DNA of 64,000 nt from Panagrolaimus kolymaensis. Its lineage: Eukaryota; Nematoda; Chromadorea; Rhabditida; Panagrolaimidae. The position numbers and the translations under genes are program-made. Each line of letters opens with the position of its first letter. Positions within the stretch are counted from its first letter, which is position 1. Location of the stretch: assembly GCA_028622995.1 (NCBI GenBank), contig JAJQJQ010000027.1, forward strand, positions 1,674,001-1,738,000, written 5' to 3'. The notes beneath the pieces were generated by a model, which searched no databases, was not told where the DNA came from, and was given only the letters and a program-made list of their open reading frames with translations. This document shows positions 1 through 11,074 of this stretch, piece by piece.

Positions 1-98
1 TCACCAAAGTAAATTTTTAAAAATATTGTAATTTTTTAAAGGAAAAACTAACCTTTTTTTTTTCAAAGTTTGAAGCTTTTTAAATTAAATAAATTTAG

Positions 99-359
99 GT
101 TGTTCGGCATGCTTTATATTTATTTATGGATGAACCTCAAAATGAAATTTGTGAAACTTATAGGTATGTAAAAAAAATTCCTTCCACCAAAAAAATAAAA
201 ACTAAAAACCTTTTATTTATTTTTTTCTTCTTTAGATCATTCACCAATGAACCATGGATAAAATATAAAGTTATTTTTTGGCGATCAAATGTTGAAGAAG
301 TTGTTAGGCGATGGAGACGATGGCTAGAAGATGGAGATTATGAAGAATTTAATGATTAA
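99..359 (+). CDS. 3' end of an unrecognised multi-exon gene (partial)
   Basis: Two exons are supported: 99-163, opening after a TTTAG acceptor, and 236-359, with a GTATGT donor and TTCTTTAG acceptor between them. The frame is open across both and ends at TAA. The last 40 residues are rich in Trp, Arg and acidic residues (WRRWLEDGDYEEF). The first ATG in frame is at 126, but the acceptor at 97-98 and the in-frame codons before it suggest the gene begins outside the window. No family is recognised. It could instead be a short gene starting at 126. Confidence 0.5.
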   Translation, partial: VVRHALYLFMDEPQNEICETYRYVKKIPSTKKIKTKNLLFIFFFFRSFTNEPWIKYKVIFWRSNVEEVVRRWRRWLEDGDYEEFND

Positions 360-1182
360 AATTATTAATAAAATCAAACCTGTGTTTATTTTTGTGGTTC
401 TAATTTTTGGCTCGCTTTAAAAAAAGTAAAATGCTTTTAAATTAAAATTCTGCTTACAATTAGCTTTTTTTGAATGATCCCAAATAAATTGGATAGTAAT
501 ATGTATTTAAAATAAATGTGAGCTTATGCTATTCGAGAATCAAAGTTAAAAAATTGTAATATGTATGTATATGCTTTCAAAAACAATAAAATGTTATTTT
601 TCTTTATTTTATTTATTTTGCTTTCAAATTTTTCAATAAATTTTTTACTTTTTTACTTTTTTTGCTGCTACAAATTTTATGTTTAATCAATACTTTGTAG
701 CCCAAAACCAAATAATAGTTTTTAAAAAACACCTTTTTATTTATTTTTTTTACATCCACCTGCCTTTTTATGTATTATATAATAAAAACCCTTTGGAGTT
801 TGATAAAATAAAATAAATGCCAAATTAAAAAAGAGGTTTTATTATTAAAATTAGTCAGTGAGTTTGTTTAACATTTTCCATTAACTTTTATTTTTTCGCT
901 ACACTCTTGAGAATTGGATATTTTTCCATTAATTTTTGCTTTGCTAAAACTTGAAACAGCTGAAAAATTTGTTTTTCTAAGAAAAAGACTTTTACATTAT
1001 TTTTTTCAGACAAAACTTTTTATATTTTTTTTATAACCAAAAAGAAAAGTTCCGCAGAAGGCAGCAGCTTTTTCATACTTTTTCAAATATTTTCACATTA
1101 AATTTTCTTCGGCAGCTTTTAAACTAAATATTTGGTTTTGGTTTTTTTATGTTTCAAAAAACTTCCAATTTCAAACAAGAAA
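360..1182. other. intergenic, AT-rich
   Basis: Holds the 3' flank of the gene before it (AATAAA-type signals near 365 and 586) and the upstream region of the receptor gene. No coding segment, RNA gene or repeat was recognised. Confidence 0.6.
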
Positions 1183-2235
1183 ATGCCATTGCCGCCGCAT
1201 CTACCAAAAATCAATGCATCCGAAGTTTTTAATGAAACTTTTGTTTTTATTATTCGTCCATTAAATTATTTAATAACATTTTTTACTATTATTTCAACTT
1301 TCTTAGTTCTCCTCATAATTTTCACTCAAACTCCAAAAGAAATGAAAAGTTTTAAAAAGTTTTTAATTCTCTACCTTTTTCATGGATTATGTTTCCAATT
1401 TACATTTGCATTATTTTCACCAATAATATTTCATCCAAAATTTATTATTTATCCATTAGGTTTAGCAAATATTTTTCCACCAATGATCTCTTTTTTAATT
1501 ATATCTATGACAATTTTTCATTGTATGAGTTTTTTGGATTCCACCGTGGCTATGGCAATTCAACAATATTATTCAATTCAAACGGTGGGGAAATTGGTCT
1601 CAAAGCGACCTTTAATTGTTTATGTTTTTTTAACTGGAATTTCATTTTGTGGACTTATTGTTGCTGGAGTTGTAATTTTATTTAAACCTTTATTTTCCTT
1701 ATTTTTTGTTTCATCTGAAAATGCTTTAGCTAATCTCAACAAGAATTTTGTTGGTCTGGAAACGAAAATAAAAGTTGTATCCACAATTATTTTAGCTGAT
1801 TCAGAAACAACGAATAATAATAATAATTTAATTCCATTTTTAATTGTGGCTATTGGACTTTGTGCTTTTTTAAGAATTTCTATAGCTCTAATTTATTTAT
1901 GTTTGAATATCCAAATTTTTCTCGCTTTAAGACCTGAACTTCCCATTCAACATTATCATAAAAATCGTATGCTTCTTCGATTAACTTACATCCAACTGAT
2001 TGGGTTCCTGATTTTTATTGGAATTCCAATGCTTATAATTCTTGGAATATTTTTATTTAACAACAAAAATCCATGCTTTTCAATTAATTTTTGTTTAATT
2101 CCAATTAATTTTTTTGCATTATTCAATAATTTTGTTACCATTATCATTGTTCAGCCATATTATGAAGTGATTCTTAGATTATTTAAACGTTGTTTTGGTT
2201 TATCTCAAGTTAATGCATATGTTGTAGATTATTAA
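1183..2235 (+). CDS. Srh-type serpentine chemoreceptor (7-TM GPCR)
   Basis: Single-exon ORF of 350 aa. The frame is open further upstream, but 1183 is its first ATG. Hydrophobic segments are spaced as in a seven-helix receptor. Two stretches match the nematode Srh pattern: a TPKEMKSFKKFLI loop after helix 1, followed about 35 residues later by YPLGLANIF, and a final helix with NNFVTIIIVQPYYE. Srh proteins are chemosensory GPCRs of ciliated neurons; ligand and cell type cannot be inferred here. Helix 5 is preceded by a loop of consecutive Asn residues near residue 208. The gene is intronless, unlike most neighbours. Assignment to Srh rather than the related Str/Srd/Sri group rests on motif recall, not a search. 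Confidence 0.75.
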   Translation: MPLPPHLPKINASEVFNETFVFIIRPLNYLITFFTIISTFLVLLIIFTQTPKEMKSFKKFLILYLFHGLCFQFTFALFSPIIFHPKFIIYPLGLANIFPPMISFLIISMTIFHCMSFLDSTVAMAIQQYYSIQTVGKLVSKRPLIVYVFLTGISFCGLIVAGVVILFKPLFSLFFVSSENALANLNKNFVGLETKIKVVSTIILADSETTNNNNNLIPFLIVAIGLCAFLRISIALIYLCLNIQIFLALRPELPIQHYHKNRMLLRLTYIQLIGFLIFIGIPMLIILGIFLFNNKNPCFSINFCLIPINFFALFNNFVTIIIVQPYYEVILRLFKRCFGLSQVNAYVVDY

Positions 2236-2390
2236 ATAAAAATAAAAATGTAAACTTTTTAAAAAATTTCGTTTAAAGACAGACAAAAAAATAAATATAT
2301 GGACATTGTGAAAAAATTTTTTAGTTTATATAAATAAAAAATTAGCAAAAAAAATGGTTAGAAAAAAATACAAAATCTTAAAAATGAATA

Positions 2391-4343
2391 TTATTTTAAG
2401 AATCGTGAAAACATTTTTTTACAAAAAAATTTGAATTCATTATATTTATTTTTAAGTAAAATTTTTCCAAGATTTTTCATACTTCTTTTTTCACGACGAA
2501 CGAGAACGGCGGGTGAAGAATCACTTTTTGAAAATGTATTTGCTGCTGCTGCAACGACATCATCTTTACCGTGCGTATTTAAAGCTGCTGTTTTATTATT
2601 AATAAAATGATAATTATTGATTTTTAAATTTTTACAAATATTTGTTAAATGCTCGCATAAATCTTCTTTGTTTTGATATTTTGGAGATGATTTGAAATCA
2701 TTTACATTAAAAGCTATAGATTTGATTTGATTTTTAAGAATTTCAAGGGTGTTTTTAAAAAGTATATCAAAATCAGATAATTCTTGAAGTTGAATTTCTT
2801 CATCAAAATTTTCGGTATCAATAAGAAAGAAATTAAAATTTTCTTGGGTTGTTGTTTGAGAAGCAGCACAAACGTATAAAATCAAAGTTGTTTTCTTTTC
2901 CGGATTTTTTTCGTTTTCAGATTTTTCGGTTATCAGTTTATTTCCATTTTTCGATTTGTCGTTATCATCATCAACAAAAATTATGTTGTTTGCTTTTTCT
3001 GCAATTTTTTCAGCGGCTATAGATGCACCAATTCCAAGACTTATTGCGCCAATAATAGATCCAGCTATTCCACCTATAGCTGCTCCGGGTATTGCTCCAA
3101 CTCCACCAAATCCAACTCCAATTGCACCTAAATAAATAAGAAAGCAAAATATTTATTTTGCATGCCAAATGGAAGTCTTAAAAATCATCAAACCTCCAAT
3201 AGCCGCACCAGCTTGACTTCCAGCATATCCACCAGCAAATCCCCCACTCCATCCAGCCGCAACGGATGAAACTGTTTTAATGGTTTCTTTTGGTTGTTTT
3301 TTAAATTTATTTTTATTTTTCTTTGAAAAAAAATCTTTATATATTGCCCGACCTATTCGAATGCTATCAAGGGCTATAGCAATAGGGAGTAGGAATTTGT
3401 TGGCGGCCTAAAATTACACCGTAGTTATTGCAATTTGCAAACATACTTTATCAAATAATATTTTGGTTTCCACGAAGAAAACCAGGGTCATGAAGCAATA
3501 ATTAAAAAAATATAGCAAAAATTACGCAAGTTTCCGTAATTTTTTTTAGGGACACAGCGCTTTAAAAATGAGTCAAAGGCGGAGTGCAATTTTTGGATTT
3601 TTTAATAATTTTTTAATAGTTAACGACTAATTAAAAAATCTGAAATGGGTTTAAAAAAAATCTGTTCCAAGCTTTCTTTAAGCTAGGTCATTAGCTATAT
3701 TTTCGTGCAAACAGAATTGAATATTATCGAAAAGACGAAAAAATCCGGTCCAAGACTTTTTGGGTCCACCTCTAATCCGCCACTATTTCGTTGTGGGGAA
3801 TAGATATTTTCAAGAAAAAAAAATTTCTTACATTCATTTTATTTGAAATTTTATTTACAACTTCACAAGTTTTTAATGCTCCAGCAGAAATGGGAATATG
3901 TGGATCCGGCATTTTTGTGATGGCTTTATTAATGTTTATGTGTGGGGTAGTTCTACAAAAAGTTTAAAATTAGATCCATAAAATGTTATGTAATTAAAAA
4001 ATCTTACGCTCCTTTAGCATGTCCTTTATCAGCTCTAACAACCCATTTACCATTTTTTCCTATTGTAGTATCAACTATTTTTAAAACATTCGATTTTCCA
4101 TTCGCAGCTGAAAAACAAAATTCAATAAAAAAATGATATTTTTCGTATTCCTTTTTAACGAAATTTTTTGAGCTTTTTTAACTTTCCTCTAAACGCATAT
4201 TTTCGTGGAGCCAGATGTCGAGCTTTAGCAATTTTTATTGTTTCATCACCAACTCTCAATGCTGCCTTTCCAACTTTAGCCGTTAATAATTTTTCTTTCT
4301 TTTTATTAGAAAGTAATTCGGTTTCTTTACCAGTATTTAACAT
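2391..4343 (-). CDS. glycine-zipper membrane-associated protein, unrecognised family
   Basis: Five exons on the minus strand: 4343-4160, 4107-4008, 3952-3832, 3407-3194 and 3127-2391. All phases close to a 451-aa product. The N-terminal ~60 residues are Lys-rich without a signal peptide. Residues about 62-95 form a compact polar segment (KWVVRADKGHAKGA). Residues about 183-245 are a long Gly/Ala-rich run with GxxxG spacing (GGFAGGYAGSQAGAAIGG continuing into the next exon), typical of glycine zippers that pack in membranes. The C-terminal ~200 residues are hydrophilic and end in a basic stretch. The long third intron (3831-3408) may hold an unrecognised repeat. Membrane or pore-related action is only an inference from the zipper. 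Confidence 0.65.
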
Positions 4344-5615
4344 TTTCCAAGAAAAAAATAATAAAGAAAAAAGTAAAAATAAAGAAAAGTTTTTTCGTTG
4401 TCTATGATAATAATAAAAAAGCTATTTGAAAGCAAAGAAAATAAAAAAACATGTGTGTTGAAATCGAGACAGTAAAAGCTGCTGCTTAGTTGTAATCAGT
4501 AAAAGATAGGACAGGACATTCATTTTGATTGATGCTTTTTCTTATCTAAATATAAGTTTGGTTTTTTTTTTAACAAAAAAGGAAATTTTGTAAATAAATT
4601 TTTCAAAGATGGATTTCAATAACTAAAAATTATTAACGTTTTTAAAGCAAAAATTTTCTAAGTTTTTTGCAGATTCTGCGCAAAAAAAAATGCAGTATTT
4701 AATTTTTGCAAAATCACTACTTTTTGGCAGTGGCTGCAAATTGTTTGCATCCAAGGCAGGTACGTGCAGATACTGCTTTATGCAGATATCGGAGCCTGGG
4801 GCATCTTCTTTCTTCCTCTTTGCATTAATTTGATTTTTATCTTGATCCAATTGAAATATTTTTTTTTAAAAATAATCAGATTCATAAAAACGTGGATTAA
4901 CACAAAACACAAAACTTTGTTTTTTTATTTTTTATTTAAACAAAAAAAAATTATTTGGGAGAAATTGGATTTTTTTTTAAATGTTGTCGTTATTTTCTAA
5001 CCTTAAAATTGTTTAAGACTAAGCTTTAGTTTTTTTTCTTAATTCAAGTTTTTAATTTTTATCTTTAAAAAACGAGCAGATAAAAATTTTTGTTGGACAA
5101 TTAATAATATTTAAAATTTTTGCTTAAAATACCTCTTTTTAAACATGTTTCAAAAATCAATAGAAAAATTTAATAAAAAGCTTCAAAAATTTTGGTAACT
5201 GACCTTATAATTATTTTTTTCTCATTTTACACCAAAAGATTTTTTACATTAAAAATCTTGTCGACTCTACTACGAGTTGGCTTATTAATTTTATCTAATC
5301 AAGAATAAAACAAAAATTTAAATTTTTACCGTGTTTTTTATCTTAATTTTTTTAATTTACATATAAAAGACGATTTTTTAATAACAGAAATTTGATAAAG
5401 AAGTTGGATAATAAAAATCGAAGACGGTGCGGCTGTTTGTTTCGCGGTAACATATAAAATAATTTATTTAAACTAATAAAAAAATTAATCTCATTGGCCG
5501 TCTAAAAGCAAAATCAATTAAAATTAAATTAATCTCTTCCACCGTCTAAAAGTTTTTTTTCCTGAACAGCCTCGTGTTTTTTTACATAGTAATACTGTGC
5601 ACTAATTTTCTTCAG
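4344..5615. other. intergenic, AT-rich
   Basis: No gene supported. A more GC-balanced stretch near 4670-4810 carries several CTGCA/TGCAG words in both orientations and may be a decayed repeat; no ends or target duplication were found. Open frames here are short and lack splice context. Confidence 0.45.
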
Positions 5616-5797
5616 ATTGGGGATGGGTGAAAAACACTCTAATTCAATTTGTTCCAGTATTTTTGGATATGATGGTTGGAATATTTGGTTTAATTTTAAC
5701 TATTCATTCTTGCAACGAATCTAAAAAAGATGCTGGAAAGGTTTCAGCTACCATTCTTCTTCCATCGAATGTTGTAGTAAAGAATATGAAAAGATAA
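5616..5797 (+). pseudogene. orphan last exon of the 8-TM gene family
   Basis: After a TTCTTCAG acceptor a 182-nt segment reads, with one borrowed base, as the final exon of the 8-TM genes 6-19 kb downstream: DWxW, then a hydrophobic helix with GIFGLILTI, then a polar tail and TAA. The length modulo three equals that of the real last exons (phase-1 acceptor). No upstream exons of the family were found within 1.2 kb, so this is a solitary relic of a deleted paralogue. The frame is intact, so loss or isolation may be recent. Confidence 0.7.
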
Positions 5798-6189
5798 TCA
5801 ACAACAAAAACATAATATATTTCAAAAAAGAAGCTAATGCTCCATGAAAATGTACCTATAAAAAACTGATTATTTTTTCACAAGGTTATCCTTTTTTTTG
5901 TTGTTGTTTCTATTTTTAATGGCTTTAAATCTAAAATCATTAAATATGTATGTTTGTGAACATTTTTAAAAACTTTTCTATGTGTGTTTATATTATTACG
6001 AATTTTTGTGGGATTATGTATTTTAAATTGAACAAAGTTGCTTTAAAATTATTAAATGTGTGTCATTTAAAGTTTCTCAAACACATCTCGCGAGTTAAAA
6101 CAAATAAACCTAAAAAAAAAAGAAAGCTTTTAATTGAAGTTTTTTTTATTCATCGATAAAAAAAATATATACGTTAGTTCATTTTGTTT
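5798..6189. other. intergenic
   Basis: Short AT-rich spacer between the orphan exon and the 3' end of the lectin gene. Nothing recognised. Confidence 0.5.
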
Positions 6190-9097
6190 TTAAATTTCAC
6201 AAGTATCTTTGTTTTCTTCGGGAGTTATAGTTGTTGAAAATGATGGAGGATCATTTGCTGGTGGGAGTTGTTCTGCTTCAACTTCAGATGGACAACTTTT
6301 AGCATTATCCATTTTAATTGCAGGCATTTTACATACTATTTTAATAAATCCTCTTCCATCAACCCATCCAAAGCGATCTAAAAAAAATATTTAGAATTTA
6401 AAAAAAATAAAAATAAAGTTTTTTATGTAAAATATTTGCCTGCCGCGCCTGCACGATATTGTGCAATTTTAAAATCAGCGAAATCATTATATGGAGCTTG
6501 AATTTTATTTGTATGATATAATTCCCATGCTACATAATCCACGGGTGTTCCATCAACCCATTTCCAATTATTCCGTCCTGGGCATTCATTTTCTGGAACA
6601 TAAAGTCCTATCGCGAAATTATAAAATCGATCTAAAAAAATTTTTTTCATAGATTTTCTATGTAAAAAAATTAAAATTTTTTTTTATGTTTCTTACAAAC
6701 AAAATCATTTTCTTTTTCACAATGAATTGAAAGGATTTGAGATCCATTAAAAAAATGGTTTCCACACATATCTTCTGTTAAAGCTTTTAAATTACGCAAT
6801 TTAGATGGAACTTCAAAAGCTTTATAACATTGAACTTTGCCTCCACAAGTTTTAGCTTTTTCCCATCCATTTGGACATTTATATGTTTCAATTGTGGCAC
6901 ATGCATCGTGGATAGGAATTGGAGCACATGGAAGTAAAGGTTCAGCTTTCATTCGACACATCATATTTCGAATTACTTGAAATGTTTGCGAACTGGTTGA
7001 ACTGTGATAAACTAAAAAAATGAAAATAAGTAGTTGTTTGTCTTTGTAATCAAAAAGTTTATTAAACCAATCTTAAAATTCAAAAAGAAATTTGGACCAT
7101 TTTTTCATTGGAACGAATTTTTAAGTTCCAAGTATTTTTTTCTTCATATTTTTAAGAATTAACAAAAGAAGAAAAAACCCACAAACATCTTTCATCCATG
7201 AATAATAAACAATTTGATTTGGACCATTTTTAGGTTTTAATGGTTCCCATGAAGCCCATGGAGTGAAATTAGTTTTAGTTCCATCGATGCATCGATATGA
7301 ACTTTTTTCATATGGCTCACTTTCGGGAATATACATTCCAGTTTGAAATGGTTCAGAAATCATAAAACCTATAAAAAAATATTTTAATTTATTTTTTTGC
7401 AAATTTGGATTTTTTTTACCAAAAAAATCAATTTCATCAAAATTTTGTGGACACGCAACCGTAAGATTTGGGTGAATTGAAGCGCATGGTTTATTTGCAA
7501 TCCATTCATCGATTTCTGTTGCCCCTGTTGTTATTTGACTTCGATAACAATATGTTTCACCATAAGGAAGTTGATGCAAAAAATAATGTTTATCTGGACA
7601 TTTTGAATTATTTATTGTTCGCTTTGTTTCTAAAATCACAAATAAAGATTAATTTTGGTTTTTTTTTTGAAATTTTTTTTCGCGCATGCTTGAATGTGTC
7701 GATTTTTTAGAATTATGTATCTCAAATTCCATTCTCTGGTCGAATGGTTGGAAATTCAATCGTAAGAGACTCGAGTTTGTTATACAAAAAATTTAGAGTC
7801 AATAAGTATCTTTTTTTAACTAAAAAATTCACAGAAATAAAATCCGAAAAATGCATTTTTTAATTAAATAATGGAATTTATAAAATTTTAGATATTTTTT
7901 TGTTGTTGAAAACAAGAAATTGAGTTAAAATAAAAAATTTCGATTGAAATCAATAATTTTTTAGCTTCGGTGAAGCTGTTTGAGATTTAAAAATTTTGGA
8001 ATGTTTTTTTCTATATTTTTAATTCCAAAATCACAACTTCTTATTTTGAATAATTTGAAATCAAATCGACTTTAAATTAGTTTCACAAGTTTGAAAATTC
8101 CACGACGACATCTCTTTTTGCCCCTCCAAAAACAAAAAAATTTCTGTACCTTTAAGACATCGTTTTCCATTAACAATGATTGATAGGGGAGGCTCAACTT
8201 TAATTGGATTTTTAAGTAATGGTTTCATTTTGCATACCATTGCATGACCCAATCCATCTATATTATCGCCCCACCCAAGTTCTCCAGGTTGAGTGTTAAA
8301 TTGAATCATTCTTTCATTGCCTCCTTGATTACCGGGTTGTGGAGGAGCTTCACCAACTTTTGGTGGGGTTGAACCTTTCCAAAATTTTATATAATCCATT
8401 TTACTTTTATCCGACCAATGATAACCCTTAAAAACAATATTTTTATTTTAACAAAAAAAAACTATGTTTTTGAAAGGGATTTTTTTATTTGTCTTACTTA
8501 CATCTGGATGCCATCGAGTAAAACGATTTATAAATAAACCAATCCAAAATTGTCCAAATTTACCTAAAAAAATTATAAAGTGTTTTTTATTTAATTTATT
8601 TAATCAAATTCTTTTTTATGATTTGTGCATATTTAAATTATTTTCCTTTTGAGACCAAAAAATCAAAATGTTTATCGTTTTTTTATGCGCCTTTTCTTCC
8701 TAAAAAAACATATTTTTTGTTTATTTTTTTAGACCCAAGAAAAGTTTATTTTAATGGAAAAATTTGAGAAAGTTAGTTAGTATTTTTTTAAATTGAATAA
8801 AAAATGAAGATCCTTACGCAAATATTCATCTTCTTTTAAACAATGAATTGAAACATAATTTGAGCCAGGTTGAACTTTGCCACAATAATTATACATTGCA
8901 CCATAAAGTCGAAAAATTTCTACGGTAGCTGGATCAACCTTTTTATAACAAAACGCTTCCCCACATGGAGCAGCTAATTCCCAAGTTTTATCAATGCAAT
9001 AAAAATCAGTTAAATTAATTTCATTAGCAGCAGCAAATACGCCACCGCCATCATTGATAAAAATTACGAGGATCCAAAAAAGCAGACCTTTCCACAT
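6190..9097 (-). CDS. secreted protein with three C-type-lectin-like domains
   Basis: Eight exons on the minus strand: 9097-8818, 8563-8502, 8426-8150, 7629-7420, 7368-7183, 7011-6697, 6631-6440 and 6377-6190. Phases close to 569 aa. The start at 9097 is the ATG before a clear signal peptide (MWKGLLFWILVIFI...). Three CTLD-like modules follow: residues about 34-195 (CYKK, FWIGLFI, YHWSD, W-G-D, MVCK), 213-350 (CPDKHYF, GFMI, PWASW, MMCRMK) and 370-525 (CPNGWEKA, CYKAF, IGLYV, WKWVDGTP, IVCKMP). Canonical calcium-binding EPN/QPD and WND motifs are not evident, so sugar binding is uncertain. Exon 3 reads on to a stop at 8061, so a shorter one-domain product is possible if the exon-3 donor (8149) is not used. 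The exon-7 donor is either GC (AG|GCAAAT) or a weaker GT 12 bases earlier. Confidence 0.65.
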
Positions 9098-9512
9098 CCT
9101 CAATTTTTTTTGAGATTGTATGATTCTTTTTTTCAATGTGTTTTTTTGTAAAAAAATTTTTTACATGTTTGAGACTGAAACCGAGAAAAAGAATAAATAC
9201 AGCAATAAAAAAAATGTTTATTAAAGAAATAAAAAACAAAAGAAAAGAGCCGCAAATTCAAAAAAAAAAAAGAGAAACCATCATAAAATATTTTTATTTT
9301 TTTCAAATGATTCCCAGATAATAAATTTTAAAAACATTTTGGTTCCCACCAATCGAAAAAAATTAGTGAAAAACATTTGATTGATTTTTGCAAAAATATA
9401 TACTTTAAAAATGATAGAAAAATTTGAATAAAAAAAATTCTCCATAGTCATTTTAGTTGAGTAAAAAAAATCAATTCATTTTTTTTTATTTGTGCTCATT
9501 TTTTCATCAAAG
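9098..9512. promoter_or_regulatory. divergent intergenic region
   Basis: This 415-bp spacer lies between the minus-strand lectin start (9097) and the plus-strand small Cys-rich gene (9513), so it must hold both promoters. The last ~30 bases before 9513 (TTTGTGCTCATTTTTTC, then ATCAAAG) are repeated before the paralogue at 25245. Confidence 0.5.
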
Positions 9513-10157
9513 ATGAAATTCCTTGTTTTTTTCGCTGTTTTTGCTTCAATCATTTGTTATGGTCATTCACGTTATGGTCCTGCTTCATGTCGATATGATG
9601 GTGATTGTACAACAAAGAATTATTCTGAAGAGACCTATAGTGGGTTATTTTTTTCATCTTATGTTTCAAAAAATGTTATAATTATTTTTTAGGTGGTAAA
9701 TTTGTTCCTACTACATGTGAAGGTGATTGTGCTGGATTTCGTTGTGTAGTTGATGGTGTAATGTATCGTGTTCATGCATGTGAAGAAGATAATCATATTT
9801 GCGCTTACAAAGAAAATAATGATCAAAAATTTTCAAAGTACTATACTGCTGTTACATGTGAAAATGGGCGTGATTGTTCAGTAGATGCATTGGAAGAAGC
9901 TGTGAGTTTTTTCTTCTTCGTTTATTTCTTTATAACTTATGCGATATGGAATTTTTTAGGTTAAAGGACATGACATTGATCGTTCTCAACTAAAAGATGG
10001 TGAATGTGATCCAAAACGTGCGAAACCACGCGGTAGGAAACCTAAAATTCTTCCAACAATAGATCCAAATGGAATCAATGTTTCAAAATTTGATGCTTTA
10101 AAAATTGCTGTTGGAATGGTTCTCTTTGGATGGTTTTTTGTTGCTCGTATTGGATGA
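9513..10157 (+). CDS. small Cys-rich secreted or membrane-anchored protein, paralogue A
   Basis: Three exons: 9513-9639, 9693-9901 and 9960-10157; phases close to 177 aa. The start is the ATG before a signal peptide (MKFLVFFAVFASIICYGHS). The mature part holds about nine cysteines, in patterns such as CRYDGDCTTKNY, CEGDCAGFRCVVDGV and CENGRDC. The last ~20 residues are hydrophobic (KIAVGMVLFGWFFVARIG), fitting a GPI-anchor signal or a terminal helix. The first donor is A|GTGGGT. Paralogues lie at 22234 and 25245. A Ly6/three-finger-like fold is possible but not shown. Confidence 0.8.
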
Positions 10158-11074
10158 TAAACTTAACTATTATTGCTTGTGGATATCTCATATTTTTGTG
10201 TGTGTTTATGAAAAACTTAAATAAATAATTGATTTTATATAAATTTTTTCATCATTTCCTTCTTTTTGAATGAACTTTTGAAATTTATTAATTTGTACAA
10301 ATACCATTGCGCTTGTATTTTTTTTACAACTGATAAATTAATTATACTTGATTAGTATACAACTGAACGAATGCTTTCGAAACCTTTTTTCTTTTTCTTT
10401 TTTTGCCTTCGCTTTTTTTTTTTGGTTGAGTGCGGTGGTCTAAGAAGATAGTGGTTCTATTTGCGAGTGTCGGAAGGTAACGGAAAAAGAAAATTAAACT
10501 TTTTATCACTTTTTTAAAGAAATCTGTAAATTTTTTAAAATATTTTTTGAACTTTTTAAAGGTTTTTTTTGTTTGATAATAAAATGTTTTTTATAATGAA
10601 AAAGTTTTAAATTACTTAGAAGAAGAAAAAAATGCAAAACATATTTACGTGAAAAAAATATATAAAAAAAATTGATTTTTAGTGATTTACTTCTTCTTAA
10701 TTTGTAATTCATTTTTGCGCTGACATAATAAATTTACTTATTTGGAAAGATATCGTTGAACACATCAATAACCAGCAATCGTGTTTTTTTTCTTCTGTTG
10801 ATTGAAATAATTTTTATGTTGTTGTTGTTCTCCTCCCCAAACATTAGAAATGCCTTGGCTTGTGCGTCCGACTCGACTCGTTTATAAAAAAAGAAAGAAA
10901 GAAAAACAATAACAAAAATAAAGAAGTAGTGCAGTGCAACCCATCGCGTCCAAACAACTTGATTTGTGTAGAAAAAGCAAAAATAGATTTTTGAAAAAAA
11001 CACACGATCAATTTTTTCTTTTTGCTATTTTTTTCTTCGTCCATTTTAGTTTTCTTTTTTTGCGATCGAAAATA
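10158..11074. promoter_or_regulatory. intergenic region upstream of 8-TM gene 1
   Basis: AT-rich spacer. Its only recognisable element is the conserved upstream motif at 10851-10889 listed separately. Short open frames lack coding character. Confidence 0.5.
10851..10889 (+). promoter_or_regulatory. conserved upstream element, copy 1
   Basis: The block reads TGCCTTGGCTTGTGCGTCCG followed directly by ACTCGACTCGTTTATAAA. It lies about 190 bases before the ATG of 8-TM gene 1 and is repeated with small changes before genes 2 and 3. It ends in a TATA-like TTTATAAA. A core promoter or shared regulatory site is inferred from position and conservation in otherwise diverged AT-rich DNA. Confidence 0.55.

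Noticed and set aside
1132..1182. N-terminal extension of the Srh-type receptor
   Set aside because: The frame upstream of 1183 starts from TTG, not ATG; 1183 is the first ATG and suits the family length.
7640..8060. Possible separate first exon for a second lectin gene
   Set aside because: The frame beginning with the minus-strand ATG at 7856 has no signal peptide, whereas the exon-3 donor at 8149 joins the exon at 7629 in phase, favouring one three-domain gene.
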